Origin: Devosia aquimaris
GTDB taxonomy: Bacteria > Pseudomonadota > Alphaproteobacteria > Rhizobiales > Devosiaceae
Reading direction: 5' to 3'
Length of the DNA: 64,000 bases
Assembly (NCBI RefSeq): GCF_020169335.1
Contig: NZ_JAIEZN010000001.1
Coordinates: 1,133,426-1,197,425 of the forward strand
A program made the translations under genes and the position numbers. The notes below the pieces were generated by a model. That model had not been told where the DNA came from and did not search any database. It saw only the letters and a program-made list of their open reading frames with translations. Every line of letters starts with the position of its first letter. The stretch's first letter is position 1. Shown here piece by piece: positions 16,769 to 25,421 of the stretch.

Positions 16769-18982
16769 ATGATCCGTCGTTTCCATTCCCTGGCCGGGCT
16801 CGCCGCTGGCGTGATCGTCGCCTTGATGGCCATCACCGGCGCGGTGCTGTCTCTGCAGCCGGTGCTGGATCACCTGGCCACGCCGTCATCGGGCAGCATG
16901 AGCGTGGCCGCTTTGGCCGAGGCGGTGTCCGCCCAGCTGCCGGGCGTGACGCGGATCACCCACGCCGCCTCCGGCGCAATAACGGCCTATTACGATGCTG
17001 GGGCAGGAGAGCTGGCGGCGAGCATCGATCCAGCCACAGGCAATGTTCTGGGAGCAACCGCGCCGTCGCCGGTGTTCGCCTTCTTTACCGAGCTGCATCG
17101 CTCCTTGTTTCTCAACATGAATGGGCGGGTTGCGTCTGGTCTTGCGGCCCTGGCCATCACCGTGCTGTCGGTGAGCGGCCTGGTCCTGCTGGCCAACCGG
17201 CTGGGCGGGTGGCGCAAACTGTTCACCACCGCCAAGGGGACTCTGTCGCAGCGCCTGCATGTCGAACTGGCCCGCATGGGCGTGCTCGGGCTGATTGTGA
17301 GCGGCGCCTCGGGCATCGCCATGTCGCTCAACAGCTTTGGCCTGCTGCCCGGCACCGATGCGCCAATGACGGCCTTTCCCAGCAATGTCGACGGCGGCAC
17401 GCCGGCCGCGATCAGCACACTGTCAGCGCTCCAGGGGCTGGACCTCTCCAGCCTGCGCGAACTCACGTTTCCCTATCTCGGCGATGTCACGGACGTTTTC
17501 AGCGTCATCACGGCCAATGGCCAGGGCTATGTCGACCAGGGCACGGGCGCCTGGCTGAGTTTTACCCCCAACGGCCTGGGTCAGACCATCTATGAGACCA
17601 TCTACATGCTGCACACGGGGCAGGGGCTGTGGTGGTTCGGCGCGCTGCTGGGCCTGGCATCGCTGTCCGTGCCCGCTCTGGCCATCACCGGGGGCCTGAT
17701 CTGGTGGGTTCGACGCCGCAACCAGCCGCGGCTGGTGGGCAATGTCCCGGCACGCCACGCCGATACCATCATTCTGGTGGGCAGCGAGGGCAATTCGACC
17801 TGGGGCTTTGCGACCACGCTGCACGCAGCCCTGACCCAGGCCGGCCACAAGGTTCATGCCGCTGCCATGAACAGCCTTGCCGCCAGCTATCCTTCGGCGC
17901 GCCAGATCCTGGTGTTGACCGCCACCTATGGCGACGGCGCCGCGCCCGCCTCTGCGCGCAACTTTGCCGCCCGCCTGCGCCACTTTACGCCCGTGCCGGG
18001 CCAGCGCTTTGCCGTGTTGGGATTTGGCGACCGCAGCTTCGCCCAGTTCTGCCACTTCGCCGAAGAGACCCAGCAGGCCATGCTGGACCGAGGGCTCAAG
18101 CAGCTACTGACCTATGAGAGCATCGACCGCCAGTCGGCCCAGAGCTTTGCCAAATGGGGCAATGACCTGGGCGCTGCCCTGGGGCACGAACTGACGCTTG
18201 TCCATGCGCCCGTGGTGCCGGTGACAAGCACGCTGGCGCTGCTCGACCGCACCGATTTTGGCACCGAGGTGCAGGCGCCCACGGCGGTGCTCCGCTTTGC
18301 ATTGCCTGCGGGGGAGGTCGGCCTGATCGATCGCCTCCTGGGCCGGACGCAGGCGCTGCGCTTCGAGCCGGGCGATCTGGTCGGCATCGTGCCACCTGGC
18401 GAAACCATCCCGCGCTACTATTCGCTGGCGTCGTCGTCGCGCGACGATGTGCTGGAGATCTGCGTGCGCAAGGTGTCGGGCGGCGTGTGCTCGGAATTCC
18501 TGCATGGGCTGGAGCCGGGCCAGACAATCTCTGCCTTCATCAAGCGCAACCCCGATTTCCGGCCGCAGCCGGGCCGCGCCCCGGTCATCCTCATCGGCGC
18601 CGGGACGGGCATCGGTCCGCTCGCCGGCTTTGTCGATGGCAACCGTCGGCACCAGCCCTACTACCTCTATTTCGGTGGCCGCGACCCGGCATCGGACTTC
18701 CTCTATGCGCCCCTGTGGCGGGCGGCACTGGCCGATCATCGGCTGGCCGGCCTGGCGACCGCCTTTTCCCGGGTTGTGGGCGGCCGCTATGTCCAGGACA
18801 GCGTGCGCGAAGACGCCGCCAATATTCGCAAGCTCGTGGCCTCGGGTGCGCAGATCCTGGTCTGCGGCGGGCGCGACATGGCCGCCGGCGTCCGCGACAG
18901 CATCGATTATTGCCTGGCCCCGGCGGGCGAAACCGTCACCGGCCTGCGGGCAAAGGGCCGCTACCTCGAGGACGTGTACTGA
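16769..18982 (+). CDS. PepSY-membrane / flavodoxin / FNR fusion reductase
   Basis: Trans-membrane flavin reductase of 737 residues. Four TM segments (about 8-30, 122-143, 169-190, 286-314) enclose PepSY-like periplasmic parts; His110, His164 and His282 near the helices are candidate haem ligands. Residues 333-475 form a flavodoxin (FMN) domain starting VGSEGNSTWGFA. Residues 495-737 form an NADPH-ferredoxin-reductase module with FAD motif RYYSLAS (549-555), nucleotide motif GAGTGIGP (610-617) and CGGRDM (699-704). The layout resembles the reductase half of sulfite reductase or cytochrome P450 reductase joined to a PepSY membrane anchor. It should carry electrons from NADPH through FAD and FMN to a periplasmic acceptor, probably the DUF2271 protein. 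Confidence 0.88.
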   Translation: MIRRFHSLAGLAAGVIVALMAITGAVLSLQPVLDHLATPSSGSMSVAALAEAVSAQLPGVTRITHAASGAITAYYDAGAGELAASIDPATGNVLGATAPSPVFAFFTELHRSLFLNMNGRVASGLAALAITVLSVSGLVLLANRLGGWRKLFTTAKGTLSQRLHVELARMGVLGLIVSGASGIAMSLNSFGLLPGTDAPMTAFPSNVDGGTPAAISTLSALQGLDLSSLRELTFPYLGDVTDVFSVITANGQGYVDQGTGAWLSFTPNGLGQTIYETIYMLHTGQGLWWFGALLGLASLSVPALAITGGLIWWVRRRNQPRLVGNVPARHADTIILVGSEGNSTWGFATTLHAALTQAGHKVHAAAMNSLAASYPSARQILVLTATYGDGAAPASARNFAARLRHFTPVPGQRFAVLGFGDRSFAQFCHFAEETQQAMLDRGLKQLLTYESIDRQSAQSFAKWGNDLGAALGHELTLVHAPVVPVTSTLALLDRTDFGTEVQAPTAVLRFALPAGEVGLIDRLLGRTQALRFEPGDLVGIVPPGETIPRYYSLASSSRDDVLEICVRKVSGGVCSEFLHGLEPGQTISAFIKRNPDFRPQPGRAPVILIGAGTGIGPLAGFVDGNRRHQPYYLYFGGRDPASDFLYAPLWRAALADHRLAGLATAFSRVVGGRYVQDSVREDAANIRKLVASGAQILVCGGRDMAAGVRDSIDYCLAPAGETVTGLRAKGRYLEDVY

Positions 18983-18983
18983 G

Positions 18984-19934
18984 ATGGATCGCCTTGCCCT
19001 CAATGGCCCCACCATGGGCACCCGCTGGTCGGCCGTGTTCTCCGCGTCCAAGGCTGAGCAGACAGGTCTGACCGAGGCCCTGCAGGCGGCGGTCGACGCC
19101 GTCGACGACACCATGTCGACCTGGAAGCCGGACAGCGCGCTCATGCGGCTCAACCGGACGCCGCCGGGGACGTGGATGCCGGCGTCCCCGCAGCTCTGCG
19201 CGATCATGGCGCTGAGCCTGCAGATCGGCCAGGCCTCGCAGGGCGCGTTCGACATCGGCGTGGGCGAAACTGTCAATGCCTGGGGCTTCGGTGCCGCCCG
19301 GGCTGAGCCGGATAGTGGAGCTATCGCCTCCCTGCATAGCCAGCAGTCGGCGGACGGCGCGGTGGAGGTCGACATGGACGGCGGGCGGCTCCGTCGGCTG
19401 CACGACGTCCAGCTCGACCTCTGCGGCATTGCCAAGGGCCATGGCGTCGACTGTCTGGCCGAGGTTCTGCTGGCGCATGGCATCGAGAGCTTTGTCGTCA
19501 GCATCGACGGCGAGGTGCGGGCGCGCGGAACGCGGCCCGACGGCAGCGGTTGGCTGGTGGGACTCGAACGCCCCGAGCGCGACAAGCGCGTCCTGGCCCG
19601 CACGATCGCCGTCAGCGACCTGGCCATGGCGACCTCGGGCGACTATCGCCAGTTCCGCCGCCATGGCGACGCCGTGGTGTCGCACACAATCGATCCGCGC
19701 AGTGGCGCGCCACTGCAAAGCGCAGTCTGTGCCGTGACCGTGACGGCCGAACATTGTGCCGCCGCAGACGCCTGGGCCACCGCATTGATGGTGCTGGGCG
19801 AAGCGGCCGGTCCGGCGATGGCTGCAGAGCAGGGGCTCGACGCCCTCTTCACCCTGCGCCGACCAGAAGGACTGCATGATATCGGCGTCGGCGCATTTGC
19901 CGCCCTGAGCACCCACACAACAGGAGGACTTTGA
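18984..19934 (+). CDS. apbE: FAD:protein FMN transferase
   Basis: ApbE-type flavin transferase of 316 residues that attaches FMN from FAD to a Thr/Ser of target proteins. The start ATG at 18984 follows the reductase stop by 1 bp. Family landmarks are DDTMSTW (41-47), CGIAKGHGVD (147-156), SIDGEVRARG (173-182), ATSGDY (216-221), HTIDPRSG (234-241) and the metal site region ADAWATALM (261-269). No signal peptide or lipobox is present, unlike many ApbE proteins, so it may act in the cytoplasm before export of the target, or the family member is exported differently. The nearby DUF2271 protein is the likely substrate. Confidence 0.9.
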   Translation: MDRLALNGPTMGTRWSAVFSASKAEQTGLTEALQAAVDAVDDTMSTWKPDSALMRLNRTPPGTWMPASPQLCAIMALSLQIGQASQGAFDIGVGETVNAWGFGAARAEPDSGAIASLHSQQSADGAVEVDMDGGRLRRLHDVQLDLCGIAKGHGVDCLAEVLLAHGIESFVVSIDGEVRARGTRPDGSGWLVGLERPERDKRVLARTIAVSDLAMATSGDYRQFRRHGDAVVSHTIDPRSGAPLQSAVCAVTVTAEHCAAADAWATALMVLGEAAGPAMAAEQGLDALFTLRRPEGLHDIGVGAFAALSTHTTGGL

Positions 19935-19935
19935 A

Positions 19936-20457
19936 GTGACGCAGACCCGGACCGACGGCTACGCGCCGATACAGATCGGCTTGCACTGGCTGATGGCAGC
20001 CATGGTGCTGTTCCAGCTCATCTTTGGAGAGAGCATGGCCGAAGCCACGGAGGCCGCCGAAGAAGGCGAAGCTTTGAGCAATGGCGACGCCATTCTGGCG
20101 ACAGCGCACTATTGGGTCGGGGTGGCCATCCTGGTCCTGGTGGCGGCGCGATTGATTGTGCGCCTGCGCTATGGCGCACCAGCCCCGCTCGACAGCAATC
20201 CCTTGATGGTGGCGGCAAGCAAGGTGACCCACGGTCTGTTCTACCTGCTGCTGGTCATTGTCCCGATTTCGGGCCTGGTGGCCGTCCATCTCAATCCTGA
20301 GGTCGGCGAGATACACGAGCTCGCCAAGCCGGCTTTCATTCTGCTGATCCTGGTGCATGCCGGCGCGGCGCTCTTCCACCATTTTGTCCTCAGAGACCGA
20401 ACGCTAGTGCGTATGCTCGCACCGACAAAAGCGCGCACCGACAGTCCGTCGGCGTGA
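19936..20457 (+). CDS. Cytochrome b561 family protein
   Basis: Membrane di-haem cytochrome b of 173 residues, GTG start preceded by AGGAGG at 8 nt. Four TM helices with the usual His positions: IGLHWLMAA in helix 1, ATAHYWVGVAI in helix 2, KVTHGLFYLLL in helix 3 and LVHAGAALFHHFVLRD in helix 4. Last gene of the DUF2271 operon; 1 bp after apbE. It could exchange electrons between quinol and the periplasmic flavoprotein or pseudoazurin. Confidence 0.9.
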   Translation: MTQTRTDGYAPIQIGLHWLMAAMVLFQLIFGESMAEATEAAEEGEALSNGDAILATAHYWVGVAILVLVAARLIVRLRYGAPAPLDSNPLMVAASKVTHGLFYLLLVIVPISGLVAVHLNPEVGEIHELAKPAFILLILVHAGAALFHHFVLRDRTLVRMLAPTKARTDSPSA

Positions 20458-20516
20458 TCGCTCTGGCGCTGGTCGGTCAGGCGACCGGCGCCGCCCTGCG
20501 ACAAATTCGCCCGGAC

Positions 20517-20530
20517 TTGACCTGCATCAA
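20517..20530 (+). promoter_or_regulatory. FNR/FixK-type box upstream of pseudoazurin
   Basis: TTGACCTGCATCAA, an excellent TTGAY-N4-RTCAA dyad. A CAATCT -10-like element lies about 22 bp downstream, placing a start near 20565 and the box at about -41. The same 14-mer recurs exactly at 27037-27050 before ccoG. Confidence 0.78.
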
Positions 20531-20601
20531 CCTGCTCCGGGCCGAAATGGCCAATCTGTGGCCAACGAACGGCAGCAGCCGTTCTGCCACGGAGAATCAA
20601 A

Positions 20602-21042
20602 GTGTTTGCTTTCAAAGCCGCTGCGGTTGCAGCTCTCGCCCTTCTGGCCACCCCAGTGTTCGCCGCCAATTTCGAAGTCCACATGCTCAACAAGGGCGCT
20701 GATGGTCAGACAATGGTCTTTGAACCGGCGCTGACCAAGGTCGCGGTCGGCGACACGGTCACCTTCCTCCCCACCGACAAGGGCCACAACGCCGAAACCA
20801 TCAAGGATATCCTTCCCGCCGGCGCAGAACCGTTCAAGGGCGCCATCGGCAAGGAAGTGGTCGTGACCTTCACGGTGCCGGGCGCCTATGGCGTCAAATG
20901 CACGCCGCATTTCGGCATGGGCATGGTTGCGCTCATCGTGGTGGGTGATGAGCCCGTGGACGCGGAGGCCATCAAGGCGGTCAAGATGGCCCCAAAGACC
21001 CACGAACGCATGGAAGCCATTCTGGAGCAGCTCGAGCACTGA
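20602..21042 (+). CDS. Pseudoazurin (type I blue copper protein)
   Basis: Periplasmic electron carrier of 146 residues with GTG start. Signal peptide residues 1-22 (cleavage near VFAAN). All four type-1 copper ligands are present: His62, Cys100, His103 and Met108, which in mature numbering are 40, 78, 81 and 86, exactly as in characterised pseudoazurins. It usually donates electrons to copper nitrite or nitrous oxide reductase; none is in this window. The FNR-type box upstream and the hairpin terminator downstream make it a single-gene low-oxygen transcript. Confidence 0.95.
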   Translation: MFAFKAAAVAALALLATPVFAANFEVHMLNKGADGQTMVFEPALTKVAVGDTVTFLPTDKGHNAETIKDILPAGAEPFKGAIGKEVVVTFTVPGAYGVKCTPHFGMGMVALIVVGDEPVDAEAIKAVKMAPKTHERMEAILEQLEH

Positions 21043-21086
21043 CGCGCGGGCCGTCACCCGGCCTGGCGTTCAGACGCAAGAATGAC

Positions 21087-21115
21087 AACGGCCCCATTCG
21101 GGGCCGTTCTTTTTT
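21087..21115 (+). terminator. Rho-independent terminator after pseudoazurin
   Basis: AACGGCCCC / GGGGCCGTT stem of 9 bp with an ATTC loop, followed by CTTTTTT. Textbook intrinsic terminator, 45 bp after the pseudoazurin stop. Confidence 0.92.
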
Positions 21116-21142
21116 GTCCTGATGCCTACGGTGGCCCAAAGA

Positions 21143-21166
21143 ACCCCTGCGCTTTTGCGCAGGGGT
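21143..21166 (-). terminator. Stem-loop after hemN
   Basis: ACCCCTGCGC / GCGCAGGGGT, perfect 10-bp stem with TTTT loop, 8 bp after the hemN stop on the minus strand. The minus-strand tail is TCTTTGGG, so termination is plausible but the T-run is weak. Confidence 0.65.
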
Positions 21167-21173
21167 CCGGCAA

Positions 21174-22517
21174 CTAGACAGCCTTTGAGTAGCGGGCCGT
21201 GTCCTGTGCCAGATAGGCGTCGAAGCGTGCCGCATAGCTGCGGACAAAGGGGCGGCCGGCAGCGGTCACCTCCATGACGCCGGGCCGCATGGTGATGTGA
21301 CCGTTCTGGTCTTCCATAGCCATGGCCACGGCCTCGCAGATCACCGGTTCCGCGGCGCCGCCGAAGCGTTGGCGCAGCGCGTTGAAATCCACCTGGAAGT
21401 CACACATCAGCCGCTCGATGGCATAGCCCCGCAACCTGTCATCGTCTGTCAGGGCAATTCCCTTCGCCACGGTGCCTTCGCCGGACAGCGCCCGCCGCTG
21501 GTAGTCGCCGGTTGCAACCACATTCTGGATATAGCCCTGCGGCAGGCGTCCGATCGCAGAAGCCCCGAGCCCGATCAGCGCATCATGTTCGTCGACGGTG
21601 TAGCCCTGGAAGTTCCGCTGCAGCGTGCCATCGACGGCAGACTTGGCCATGCTGTCGTGGGGCAGGGCGAAGTGGTCAAAGCCGATGCTGACATAGCCAG
21701 CCGCGCGAAGAACATCGGCTGCGGCATTGGCCTGGGCAAAGCGCGCCTGGCTGTCGGGCAGGCTGGCCTCCTCGATCATGGTCTGGTGCTTCTTGATCCA
21801 GGGAACATGTGCATAGCCGAACAGGGCCACGCGATCGGGACGTAGCGACACCACCTGACGGGCCGTGGACGCCGCGCCTTCGATCGTCTGGTGGGGCAGG
21901 CCATAGAGCATGTCGATATTGACCGAGCCGACGCCGCGGCTGCGCATGGCATCGACCACAACCTTGGTCTGTTCAAAGCTCTGCAGCCGATTGATAGCGA
22001 CCTGGACCTTTGGATCGAAGTCCTGGACACCGATGCTGGCGCGCGTCAGTCCGGCAGCAGCCCAGGCGTCAAACTTGGCGTCTTCCATGTCGCTGGGATC
22101 CAGCTCGACGCTGAACTCGGCGGACGGGGTGACGTTGAACACGCTGCGCAGCAGGGCAGTCACCTGGGCAATGTCGTCCGCCGCTAGCAGCGAGGGCGAG
22201 CCGCCACCCCAGTGAATGGCGGTGACCGGTCGATTGCCGACAATACCGGCAATCCGCACGATCTCCGCTTTGAGCGCCTCAAGATATTGCGTAACTGGCG
22301 CGTAACGATTGATCTGCTTGGTGTGGCAGCCGCAAAACCAGCACAGCCGGTCGCAGAACGGCAGATGGAGATAGAGCGAGACCCGGGCATCCGGTGCAAG
22401 CTCCGCCAGCCAGGCCTCATAAGTCCGCTGGTCGATGCCGGCGTGGAAATGCGGGGCCGTGGGATAGCTGGTGTAGCGCGGCACGGGCTTGGTCAGATGG
22501 GCGAGTGAATCGGACAT
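21174..22517 (-). CDS. hemN: Oxygen-independent coproporphyrinogen III dehydrogenase
   Basis: Radical-SAM enzyme of 447 residues that makes protoporphyrinogen IX without oxygen, supplying haem for the neighbouring cbb3 oxidase. The start ATG at 22517 has GGAG 7 nt upstream. Cluster ligands sit in C55-x3-C59-x2-C62-x-C64, the HemN form. GGGSPSLL, the SVELDP strand and RVALFGYAHVPW are further HemN blocks. It is last in the minus-strand cbb3 cluster and has its own FNR-type box inside the end of ccoS. Confidence 0.94.
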   Translation of the reverse strand: MSDSLAHLTKPVPRYTSYPTAPHFHAGIDQRTYEAWLAELAPDARVSLYLHLPFCDRLCWFCGCHTKQINRYAPVTQYLEALKAEIVRIAGIVGNRPVTAIHWGGGSPSLLAADDIAQVTALLRSVFNVTPSAEFSVELDPSDMEDAKFDAWAAAGLTRASIGVQDFDPKVQVAINRLQSFEQTKVVVDAMRSRGVGSVNIDMLYGLPHQTIEGAASTARQVVSLRPDRVALFGYAHVPWIKKHQTMIEEASLPDSQARFAQANAAADVLRAAGYVSIGFDHFALPHDSMAKSAVDGTLQRNFQGYTVDEHDALIGLGASAIGRLPQGYIQNVVATGDYQRRALSGEGTVAKGIALTDDDRLRGYAIERLMCDFQVDFNALRQRFGGAAEPVICEAVAMAMEDQNGHITMRPGVMEVTAAGRPFVRSYAARFDAYLAQDTARYSKAV

Positions 22518-22547
22518 TGGCGTTCTCCAGTGTCCCACTGCTAGGGC

Positions 22548-22730
22548 CTAGTTGCCGCCCCTGCCTTGACCTCGGTCAATGTTCTCCAATGGCTCGTCAT
22601 TGAGCAGCACGCGCTGACCATCGCCTTCGAGATCGTCATACTGTCCGCTGCGCAACGCCCAGAAGAACGCGAGCAGGGCGAGCGCGCCCAGGCCAATCGC
22701 GCAGGGGATGAGAATCAGGAGTCCACTCAC
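22548..22730 (-). CDS. ccoS: cbb3 oxidase maturation protein CcoS
   Basis: Small membrane protein of 60 residues needed for cofactor insertion in cbb3 oxidase. One TM helix (about residues 3-22), followed by WALRSGQYDDLEGDGQRVL, the diagnostic CcoS/FixS motif. The start is GTG at 22730 with GGAGG 7 nt upstream; that ribosome site spans the stop codon of ccoI. Its last codons contain the FNR-type box that serves hemN. Confidence 0.92.
   Translation of the reverse strand: MSGLLILIPCAIGLGALALLAFFWALRSGQYDDLEGDGQRVLLNDEPLENIDRGQGRGGN
22566..22579 (-). promoter_or_regulatory. FNR/FixK-type box for hemN, inside ccoS
   Basis: TTGACCTCGGTCAA within the final codons of ccoS, encoding the IDRGQ part. 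The centre lies about 55 bp upstream of the hemN ATG. A class II geometry puts transcription near 22531, giving a very short leader. Confidence 0.75.
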
Positions 22731-22734
22731 GCAC

Positions 22735-24948
22735 TTACCTCCGGCTGGCCGCAAATTCGGACGGCCCGGCGCCCAGGCGCAGCCGCAGGGCATTGAGCAC
22801 AACGATGACCGACGAGCTCGACATGGCAATGGCCGCAACCAGCGGCGTCACATACCCCAGGATCGCCAGGGGCAAGACGACGGCATTGTAGGCGACGGCA
22901 AAGCCGAGATTCTCGCGAACCAGCCGATCGGCCCGACGGGCAACCGATACCACAAACGGCACGCCTGTCAGCTTGTCATTGGTGAGGATGAAGTCTGCCG
23001 CGGCCCGGCCGATATCGGCGGCACTGGCTGGCGCTATCGAGACATCGGCAGCCCGTAGGGCCGGCGCGTCATTGATGCCGTCGCCAACCATGAGCACGGC
23101 GCCATGGTCGCGGCGAAGGTCGGCAATGGCCGCCTGCTTCTGCTCCGGGGTCAGGCCCGCCAGCCAATTGGTGGCGCCCACCGCGTTGGCCACGTCGGCC
23201 ACGGCGGCCCCGCGATCGCCGGACAGGACATGCACCGGAACGCCCAGCCGAGCCATGCCGGCAACGGCCGCGGACGCATCGCTGCGCGGGGCATCGCGGA
23301 AGAAGAACTGGGCCACCGGCTGGCCATCGCGTGCCAGCCAGACATGGCTGGCGCTGTCGCCATCCTTGTCTTCGGCATTGCAAAAGGCAGCACTCCCCAG
23401 CTTCCAGTCAGCATTCCCGATCTGCGCCGAGACACCCTTGCCCGGCACTTCGGTCACGGCGATGGGGTCGACGTTCAGGTGCCCCTCTGCCTCTGCGGCA
23501 GCGGCGATGGCGCGGGAGAGCGGGTGGTTGCTCTGCGCCCCCAGTCGGGCCGCAACTGCCAGCAGTGCAGGATCGTCGGGCTCTTGCCGCACCAGGCGTG
23601 GCGTGCCCAGTGTCAAGGTGCCGGTCTTGTCAAAGGCAGCGACCCTCACAGCGCCCATGCGTTCCAGCGCCGAGCCCTCGCGCATCACGACGCCATTTGC
23701 GAACAGGCGGCCAGCTGCCACGACATGGACGATCGGGACCGCCAAAGCCAGGGCACAGGGGCAGGTGATGATCAGAACGGCAACGGCATTGAGCAATGCG
23801 GCGTGCCAGCCCGCTCCCATGACGAGCCAGCCCAGGAAGGTAATGGCCGCCGTCAGATGCACTACGGGCGCATAGAGCTGCGCGGCCCTGTCAGCAATGC
23901 GGCGGTATCTGGTTCGGGTGTCCTCTGCCGCTTCGACATAGGCCTGCATCCGCGCGAGAAATGAATCGCGGGCCGGGCGGGCAGCAACGATCTCCAGCGA
24001 GCCAAGAAGATTGATGGCGCCGGCAGGCAGGCTCGTGCCGGGAGACGCAGCCAGGGGGATCGACTCACCATTGACCATGGCCATATCGATCTGTCCGTTG
24101 CCGTCGACCACCGTGGCGTCGACCGGCACGCGCTCGCCGGCCTTGAGGGCAAATCGCATGCCCGGCACGATGTCAGCCAGGCGGACAAACGCGACGGTGC
24201 CGTCATCGAGCAATTGATAGGCCCCGCGCGGCGACAGACGGGCAAGATTGTCGACCGCACTGCGCGCCTGCTTGCGCATCATGTGGTCAAGGGTCCGCCC
24301 CGCCAGCAGGAAGAACAGCAGCATCGTGGAGGCATCGAAATAGGCATGCTCGCCGCCGGTCACCGTCTCGAACAGGCTCAGCGCCGTGGTCAGGGTGACA
24401 CCGATCGAAATTGGTACGTCCATATTGGTCCGCCCGACGCGCAATGCCGACCAGGCCGACCGGAAGAATGGCCGCCCGGCATAGACAATTGCCGGCAGCG
24501 CCAGAAGTGCCGAGAGCCAGTGGAAGAGGGCGCGGGTCGCCTCGTCTGCGCCGGCCCAGACCGACACCGAGAACAGCATGATATTGCCGGCGGCAAATCC
24601 GGATACGGCCAGCGCGCGGACCAGTTCGGTCAGAGCGGCGTCGTGCTGGGGATCGACCGTGGCGTCCACCGGAAAGTTCCGATAGCCGCTGCGGGTGATG
24701 TGCCCGGCAAAGCCGCTGACGTCGGCCGACTGGTCATAGCGGATGAGGACGCGCCGCTGTGACAGGTTCACGCGGGCGCTGCGCACCCCCGCGACATTGG
24801 TCAATTCCCCTTCGATTGCCTGGATGCAGGCTGCGCAATAGGCGTCCGGCACGGCAAAGCAAATCTCGCCAGTGCCATCAGCAGCATAGGCGATGAAGGG
24901 ATCAAGCTCGACTGGCGCGGCGCCCGCTGGCGCCGTCAAGGTTGTCAA
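22735..24948 (-). CDS. ccoI: Copper-transporting P1B-type ATPase for cbb3 assembly
   Basis: CcoI/FixI copper exporter of 737 residues delivering Cu for subunit CcoN. N-terminal heavy-metal domain with C38-x2-C41, eight TM helices, metal site CPC in IITCPCALALAVP, phosphorylation site DKTGTLT, and hinge GDGINDAPAL. The start is a TTG at 24948 that overlaps the ccoH stop (TTGA); a downstream ATG would delete the metal domain. Its gene order ccoG-H-I-S is standard. Confidence 0.93.
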   Translation of the reverse strand: MTTLTAPAGAAPVELDPFIAYAADGTGEICFAVPDAYCAACIQAIEGELTNVAGVRSARVNLSQRRVLIRYDQSADVSGFAGHITRSGYRNFPVDATVDPQHDAALTELVRALAVSGFAAGNIMLFSVSVWAGADEATRALFHWLSALLALPAIVYAGRPFFRSAWSALRVGRTNMDVPISIGVTLTTALSLFETVTGGEHAYFDASTMLLFFLLAGRTLDHMMRKQARSAVDNLARLSPRGAYQLLDDGTVAFVRLADIVPGMRFALKAGERVPVDATVVDGNGQIDMAMVNGESIPLAASPGTSLPAGAINLLGSLEIVAARPARDSFLARMQAYVEAAEDTRTRYRRIADRAAQLYAPVVHLTAAITFLGWLVMGAGWHAALLNAVAVLIITCPCALALAVPIVHVVAAGRLFANGVVMREGSALERMGAVRVAAFDKTGTLTLGTPRLVRQEPDDPALLAVAARLGAQSNHPLSRAIAAAAEAEGHLNVDPIAVTEVPGKGVSAQIGNADWKLGSAAFCNAEDKDGDSASHVWLARDGQPVAQFFFRDAPRSDASAAVAGMARLGVPVHVLSGDRGAAVADVANAVGATNWLAGLTPEQKQAAIADLRRDHGAVLMVGDGINDAPALRAADVSIAPASAADIGRAAADFILTNDKLTGVPFVVSVARRADRLVRENLGFAVAYNAVVLPLAILGYVTPLVAAIAMSSSSVIVVLNALRLRLGAGPSEFAASRR

Positions 24949-25418
24949 TTGGCTGTCACCCTGTGCTCATAGGCGATGGCGCCCAATTCGGTGGGATTGG
25001 TGGTCACGGTGACATCCCACACCCCGGCCGGCAGCGCGATGGCAGCCTGATAGGCCCCATCCTTGAGGGTCAGGCCCACCGAGGTGTCGTCATGGCCGCC
25101 GACCGGCCGCCGGATAAAGGCGCTGACCCCGGTCAGCGCCAGTGGCGCGCCGGATCCGTCGAGCGCCGTGAAGCGCACCAGGCCCGACTCATAGCTGGTC
25201 TTGAGCGTCCATCCGGCGGCCTTCTGACGGGCAATGGTGTCCTGGATGGTCTGGAACTCCTGGCTCGCGACATAGCTGTTCTGCACCACCAGGCCAGTCC
25301 AGGTGCGGGCCGACGATATGGCCATCGTCAGGTTCGCAGCCACCACGACGGCAAAGAAGCCGACAGTGACCAGGAGCATGTGGCGGCCGGTGAAAGGCTT
25401 GGGTGTCGAGGTTGCCAT
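24945..25418 (-). CDS. ccoH: cbb3 oxidase assembly protein CcoH/FixH
   Basis: Membrane-anchored assembly factor of 157 residues. One N-terminal TM helix (about 12-36) followed by a periplasmic beta-rich domain; SSARTWTGLVVQNSYVASQEFQ is a typical FixH block. It lies between ccoG (3 bp gap) and ccoI (overlap). Confidence 0.9.
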   Translation of the reverse strand: MATSTPKPFTGRHMLLVTVGFFAVVVAANLTMAISSARTWTGLVVQNSYVASQEFQTIQDTIARQKAAGWTLKTSYESGLVRFTALDGSGAPLALTGVSAFIRRPVGGHDDTSVGLTLKDGAYQAAIALPAGVWDVTVTTNPTELGAIAYEHRVTAN

Positions 25419-25421
25419 GGC

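Noticed and set aside
18104..19627. Minus-strand open frame of 507 codons opposite the PepSY reductase and ApbE
   Set aside because: It is antisense to two genes with clear domains, its residues show the Arg/Ser/Pro-rich pattern of GC-rich shadow frames, and it has no motif.
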